A stretch of DNA of 64,000 nt from Primula veris (Eukaryota > Streptophyta > Magnoliopsida > Ericales > Primulaceae), in contig OY821749.1 in assembly GCA_963682055.1 (NCBI GenBank), positions 17,744,631-17,808,630 of the forward strand. Direction: 5' to 3'. Positions 59,472 through 64,000 of this stretch are shown piece by piece. How positions within the stretch are numbered: position 1 is the first letter of the stretch; the number at the start of each line of letters is the position of its first letter. The notes under the pieces were generated by a model. It did not search any database, had not been told where the DNA came from, and worked only from the letters and a program-made list of their open reading frames with translations. Made by a program: the position numbers and the translations under genes.

Positions 59472-60228
59472 AAAGCTTATTGGAGGCTGAGAAAATGTTT
59501 CGGTCATCCATCTTAAAACTTCAAGTTTCTTGAGACCACCAAACCAAAAAGTAATCAGAGTTTTAAGATGACCGATCGACTGATTGGAGCTTATAAGTTA
59601 AGAATTTTCCTAAAAAAACTAGAAGCTATAAGCTGGATGAACCCAGCTTTTCACCCAAACATAAAAAGAACCTTCTTATTTGCTTAGAAGCTGCAGACAT
59701 ACGAGCCTTATGTATGTAATCATTGAGTCATAGATATTTCGATGTGTAAAGAAAAAGAAAACTTTTACGAAGTATGTCAATATAAACCGCGAATGATATG
59801 CTGGAATGAATTAACAAAAATACAGGACTTTAGACGATTACCATGCTTTGAAGGTGGAGGATTGCGATATTGTTAAATATAGTATGCTTAAATTAAACTT
59901 TTATATATTTTCAAAACTCATTTTATGAATGTATTGCTTATTTTATGGATATGTTTAAAGATTTTTTTTAGCGTTGTAAGGATCTGGAACTTCTACAAGT
60001 TAGCTCGTTGTCCGTTTTTATTTTGTTCTTTATGGCTTGTTTGGCTCTTCGGAATTTAAGCTTTCTTTATGTAGTAATTGATTAGTTTGAAAAATTTTGG
60101 GTTTTGTTTGGCAGTGGCTTTAAGCTGAATTTTTACTTATGTATTTAAGTCTCGTTTGGCTCATTTCAATGCTTGTTAAAAATTGAATTGGCTTTTTAGA
60201 AACTAATTTTAGTAACTAATTTTAGATT
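59472..60228. other. Intergenic stretch
   Basis: No gene or bounded repeat recognised. Confidence 0.4.
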
Positions 60229-60307
60229 CGTAAGCTCAAATTGGTAAGAGCGCTTGCACCCAACACCGAGTTTCAAGAGTTTGGTGGTTCGAATCCACCC
60301 GTTTTTT
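60229..60307 (+). ncRNA. tRNA-like SINE head (Pol III A and B boxes)
   Basis: gctcaaattggtaagagc forms a D-arm-like hairpin and A box. ggtggttcgaatccacc forms a perfect five-pair T arm with the B box ggttcgaatcc, followed by gttttttt, a Pol III terminator. The middle has no proper anticodon arm, so this is tRNA-derived rather than a tRNA gene. The body may be lost or replaced by the minisatellite that follows. Confidence 0.55.
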
Positions 60308-60324
60308 TAACTTTAAAGTAAAAT

Positions 60325-60985
60325 ATATGCACTTTTTGTGTTGCACTATATGCATTTTTATTGAACTTTATGCACTTTTGACTGTATTAGATGCAATTTC
60401 GACTAAATCAGATGCACTTTCAGTTAAACCAGATGCACTTTCAGATGAACTAGATGCACTTTTGACAGAAATATATGCACTTTCAGCTGAAGCAGATGCA
60501 CTTTCAGCTGAATCAGATGCGATTTTAGTTGAATCAGATGCACTTTTGACATAACTATATATATTTTTATGGAACTATATGCACTTTTGATTGGACTATA
60601 TTCATTTTTGACTAGACTATATTCATTTTCGACTGAACTATATGCACTTTTGACTTAACGATATGTACTTTCGACTAAATTAGATGCACTTTCAGATGAA
60701 CCAGATGTACTTTCAGCTGAATCAGATGCACTTTTAGCTGAACTATATGCATACTCACTTTTATTGAACTATATTTACTTTCGACTGAATTGTATGCACT
60801 TTCGACGGAACTGGATGTACTTTCAGCTGAATTGAATGCACTTTCGACTGAACTATATGCACTTTCGACTGAACTATATACACTTTTATTAAACTATATA
60901 CGTTTTTGACTGAACTATATGTATTTTTGACTGAATTACACGTACTTTCGACTGAACTAGATGCGCTTTCAGCTCATTTAGATTT
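60325..60985 (+). repeat. 21-bp minisatellite, about 30 units
   Basis: Unit atgcactttcgactgaacta with variants (ttttga, ttcagc; aactat, aaccag). The phase is kept over several hundred bases, so parts are open (60327-60554) and read as DALSAES-like heptads. Later units drift and contain stops. Confidence 0.88.
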
Positions 60986-61590
60986 TAAAAAAAGCAAATT
61001 TTCATGGAAAAACCACTTTTTGGTAAAACAAATATTCATTTTTTTGATGGAAAAAGTGTTTTTTGATGAAAAAAAATAGCTTTTTCGGTGTAACAAGTGA
61101 TATATTGACAAAAAAAAATTATATATATTTTTCTAATTTTTTTAAAAAAATTGTGATTTTTTTCATTTTTTGTGTTTTTTTTAGATAAAAATATGTTTTT
61201 TTTATAAAATACATTTTTTTTGTTTGATTTTTTTTTGTGTGTGTGACTTTTTTTATAAAAATACATTTTGGGTAATTTTTTAATGAATTTTTATAATTTT
61301 TTGTGACTTTTTGTGATTTTTTATAATTTTTTGTGTTAGTTTGTATTTTTGGTGATTGTTTTTGGTTTTATAGAATTCTGTTGTAATTTAAAACTATTTT
61401 TTGGGTTGCTAGAGAGATAAAATATGTGTAATATGTTTTTGATTGTACGATAACGTTTTGGTAAACAAACTAAATAATTAAAAAGTGTTACCTATCTGGT
61501 AAATGTGAATTTATGGATGTAACTAGAAATAATGTAAGTTGATATGATTCTCCTTACAAATTATATATAAATTATATATACATATATATA
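60986..61590. other. T-rich low-complexity stretch
   Basis: Runs of T broken by short gtgattttt/gtgacttttt motifs. The minus-strand frame at 61036-61266 is poly-Lys/Asn low complexity. No gene. Confidence 0.5.
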
Positions 61591-61593
61591 TAA

Positions 61594-61747
61594 AGGGGAA
61601 GGATCCGTACACACATAAAAAAACACATTATCTTTACACATCAATCACAACCCTCCATTTATTAACTTTTAATGGTCAAGATTATGGAGGGTTGTGATTG
61701 ATGTATAAAGATAATGTGTTTTTTTATGTGTGTATATATCCTCCCCC
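61594..61747. mobile_element. Hairpin MITE with about 60-bp arms
   Basis: Arm aggggaaggatccgtacaca...caatcacaaccctccat (61594-61658) is almost the exact inverse of 61684-61747, with a loop of about 25 bp. The transcript would fold into a long near-perfect hairpin. It sits in (TA)-rich DNA, so a TA duplication cannot be distinguished. Confidence 0.75.
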
Positions 61748-61751
61748 ATAT

Positions 61752-61793
<42 letters not shown>

Positions 61794-61797
61794 TTAC

Positions 61798-61848
<51 letters not shown>

Positions 61849-62091
61849 TTACATATGCATATAAATAATATATATATATATATATATATTAATAATATTA
61901 TATATATATATATATATATTATTTTAATAAATTATTTATACTATATGTATATATATGTATATATATATATATTTAATAAATTATGCATGCATATATTTAT
62001 ATTATATGTATATATATATATTTATGATTTAATATATATATTACCTATACATATTTATTATTTACATATGCATATAAATAATATTAAATAT

Positions 62092-62135
<44 letters not shown>

Positions 62136-62230
62136 TTACATATATATATAAATAATATTAATATACGCATATAAATAATATTATATATACATATATTAAT
62201 AATATTATATATATATTATACATATGTATT
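61748..62230. repeat. (TA)n microsatellite cluster
   Basis: Long ta/tatata arrays mixed with ataatatt. The 117-codon Ile/Tyr frame at 61798-62151 is an artefact of this. Confidence 0.9.
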
Positions 62231-62291
62231 ATTTACATTTACATATGCATAGAAATAATACTAAATATATGCCATATAAAACGTCATACCC

Positions 62292-63383
62292 GGATAAATT
62301 AACAAAACATACTATTTTTTAAACTAAATTACAAAAAAATACCCTTATAACTTTTCATTATAAAAAACATACCAAATAAATTTAAATTTAATGTTATTTA
62401 TTCTTTTATTTATCTCTCTCTCTCATCTTACTCACTTTCGCTCCTCCATTCTTCTTTCTCACAAATTTTTCTTTGTATCTCTTCATTTTTCTCTCTCACC
62501 AATTTTTCTCTTTATCTCTCTGATCTTACTATCTCTCTCATCTCATCCATTCTTCTATGTATATTTCTTTAATATCCCACTCTATCTTTGTCCCTTCCTC
62601 CATCACGAAAACTCATCACTAACTACCGAATACCATCTAGATTATATAGATATCCATATACATATAAATACAGATATATACATACGTAATACACAAATAT
62701 TATACTATTTGATACCCCGTAATATATGAAAAATATATGGAATTGGTGATATTGTTTACTATTTATTGAGTTTTGAGACTATTGTAAACATTGTATTTTT
62801 CAAGTTGAAAGAGAAGAATCCATATATACAATATTGAGAGAAATTCATATGTAGGGTATGAAGTTTTAAAATTAGGGTACGAAGTTTTAAAATTAGGATA
62901 TGAAGTTTTGAAATTAGGGTATGAAGTTTTAAAATTAGGGTATGAAGTTTTGAAATTAGGATATGAAGTTTTAAAATTAGAGTATGAAGTTCTGAAATTA
63001 GGGTATGAAGTTTTTGAAATTAAGGTACGAAGTTTTGAAATCGGGGTATGAAGTTTTAAAATTAGGGTATGACGTTTTATAATTAGCATATGCATATTTT
63101 GTGAGTTTTTAATCATTTTTAGAGATATATGAGTGATTAACACGTATTAGAAAAAGGTGCGATTATCGTGTGTTAGAGAGATAGGTGCGATTAGAGAGAG
63201 ATATGTTAGGTTAGAAAGATGTTAGATTAGAGAGATGTTAGGTGAGAGAGATATATATTAAATTAGAGAGAGATTAGATTAAGAAATAATAAGTATATAT
63301 AGGTATGTTTTTGGTAATTTAAATTATTAGGCTATGTTTTTGGTAATATAATGGGGGTATGGTATGTTTTTGTTAATTGTCCC
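62292..63383 (-). mobile_element. MULE-like element with 21-bp minisatellite (copy 2, inverted)
   Basis: Begins ggataaattaacaaaacatac and ends tgttaattgtccc, the inverse of the termini of 42737-43786, and aligns with it throughout (acatacc subterminal repeats, ct/ga-rich blocks, minisatellite). No matching 9-bp flank was found, so one end may have been altered. Confidence 0.7.
62846..63085 (-). repeat. 21-bp minisatellite, about eleven units
   Basis: Inverse of the array at 43023-43245: gtatgaagttttaaaattagg units. The minus frame at 62763-63143 repeats KTSYPNF and is not a gene. Confidence 0.88.
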
Positions 63384-64000
63384 GGTTACACATTTTTTTA
63401 AACAAACAACCAATGAGACTAGTTGCCGGTATTAGAAATACTATCATCATTTGTAATACTATTGTAATACCAAATGATTCATAATCTCGAGATTAGTAAA
63501 CCCGCAACCAAACGAGGCCTTACGGGCCGGACCATGTTATCCGGTCTAATTAGGGGTGACATCGGTTCGGTACTGAACTTTTTGACTACATACCGATACC
63601 ATACTAAATTAGTTTGGTTTGTGAATTTTTATACCATTACCGAATCAAAAAATTCGGTATACCAAACTTTAGAATTCACAACTGATGATAGAAAAATTAT
63701 GCGTATTGAAAAAAAAACATAGTATAAAGTTTAAAATTAGTATATTAAAAAAATATATTTATTTATATTATTGTTACATTTATTGTTTATTTGCATAAAA
63801 GAGTAAACACTATTATACATTTCTAGTAACGACTATAAATAAAAGAAAATGTTATAAATATTCACTATAAAAAGTTATATAAGCATATTATAAAAATGTT
63901 AATAATTAAGTGTATATAACTCTTTTAGTTTATTTGTGTATATAATATATTTTAATATTTCGGTTTGAATCGATACCATGCCGAATCACCAAACGAATAC
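63384..64000. other. Intergenic end of window with 'ataccgaaccg'-type repeat debris
   Basis: Contains cggttcggtac near 63564 and inverse-like cggtttgaatcgatacc at the very end, possibly termini of a repeat continuing beyond the window. No gene. Confidence 0.4.

Noticed and set aside
60325..60985. Regularly spaced short repeats resembling a CRISPR array
   Set aside because: There are no unique spacers. Units are contiguous 21-mers in a plant nuclear context.
61798..62151. 117-codon open frame rich in Ile and Tyr
   Set aside because: It is a direct translation of (TA)n microsatellite. No protein family would look like this.
62763..63143. 126-codon frame of repeated KTSYPNF heptads (and its partner at 43023-43298)
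   Set aside because: The 21-bp minisatellite keeps phase, so the frame stays open by chance. It is part of a MULE-like element.
1..64000. Search for a defence island, gene cluster or other organised novel system
   Set aside because: The four host genes are unrelated housekeeping or signalling genes. The only system-like behaviour is the trans-mobilised LTR element lineage described in the findings.

Overview
This is a nuclear chromosomal window from a flowering plant, almost certainly a eudicot. The signs are AT-rich intergenic DNA, spliced genes with plant GT-AG introns, and dense plant-type transposons. I cannot name the species. Nothing looks prokaryotic, and there is no CRISPR array, operon or origin.

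Four host genes can be supported. (1) Minus strand, 4016 to 89 and running off the left edge: the first five coding exons of a class IV histone deacetylase (HDA2/HDAC11 type). (2) Plus strand, 17525-20917: a complete nine-exon CBL10-type calcineurin B-like calcium sensor of 247 aa. (3) Minus strand, 24945-22979: a complete two-coding-exon RTE1-family (DUF778/TMEM222-like) membrane protein of 243 aa, with a probable non-coding first exon near 27.5 kb. (4) Minus strand, 41777-40998: an intronless NDR1/HIN1-like (LEA_2) protein of 259 aa. They do not form a pathway cluster. They are ordinary genes separated by repeats. CBL10 acts in salt/Ca2+ signalling, RTE1 in ethylene-receptor signalling, NHL proteins in membrane and stress biology, and HDA2 in chromatin.

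The rest is layered transposon insertion. A 9-bp-TSD MULE/foldback element (5940-14241) is split by a very young Copia-type LTR element (6290-13339, minus strand). A second related element (49229-55962, plus strand) sits inside a Helitron (49086-56131). An intact 283-bp Helitron relative lies at 14409-14691. An older Copia relic (29438-35413) has a third-family solo LTR nested in its own LTR, and a solo LTR of the same Copia family lies at 38296-39642. A solo LTR of probable Gypsy type lies at 58653-59466. Two copies of a MULE-like element carry a 21-bp minisatellite (42737-43786 and 62292-63383). There are also two Stowaway MITEs, a hAT-like element, a plastid-derived trnR-ACG fragment, a tRNA-like SINE head, a second 21-bp minisatellite and a hairpin MITE.

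The most interesting observation is the pair of young LTR elements. Their LTRs are nearly identical within each copy (one 1-bp indel, and three substitutions), so both moved recently. Yet their gag-pol regions are full of stops and frameshifts and share the same ancestral deletion across the reverse-transcriptase catalytic block. The two copies also carry different LTRs and different 5' leaders, and one leader holds a captured fragment of a host PHP-domain gene. This looks like a parasitic, trans-mobilised retroelement lineage that swaps LTRs and picks up genes.
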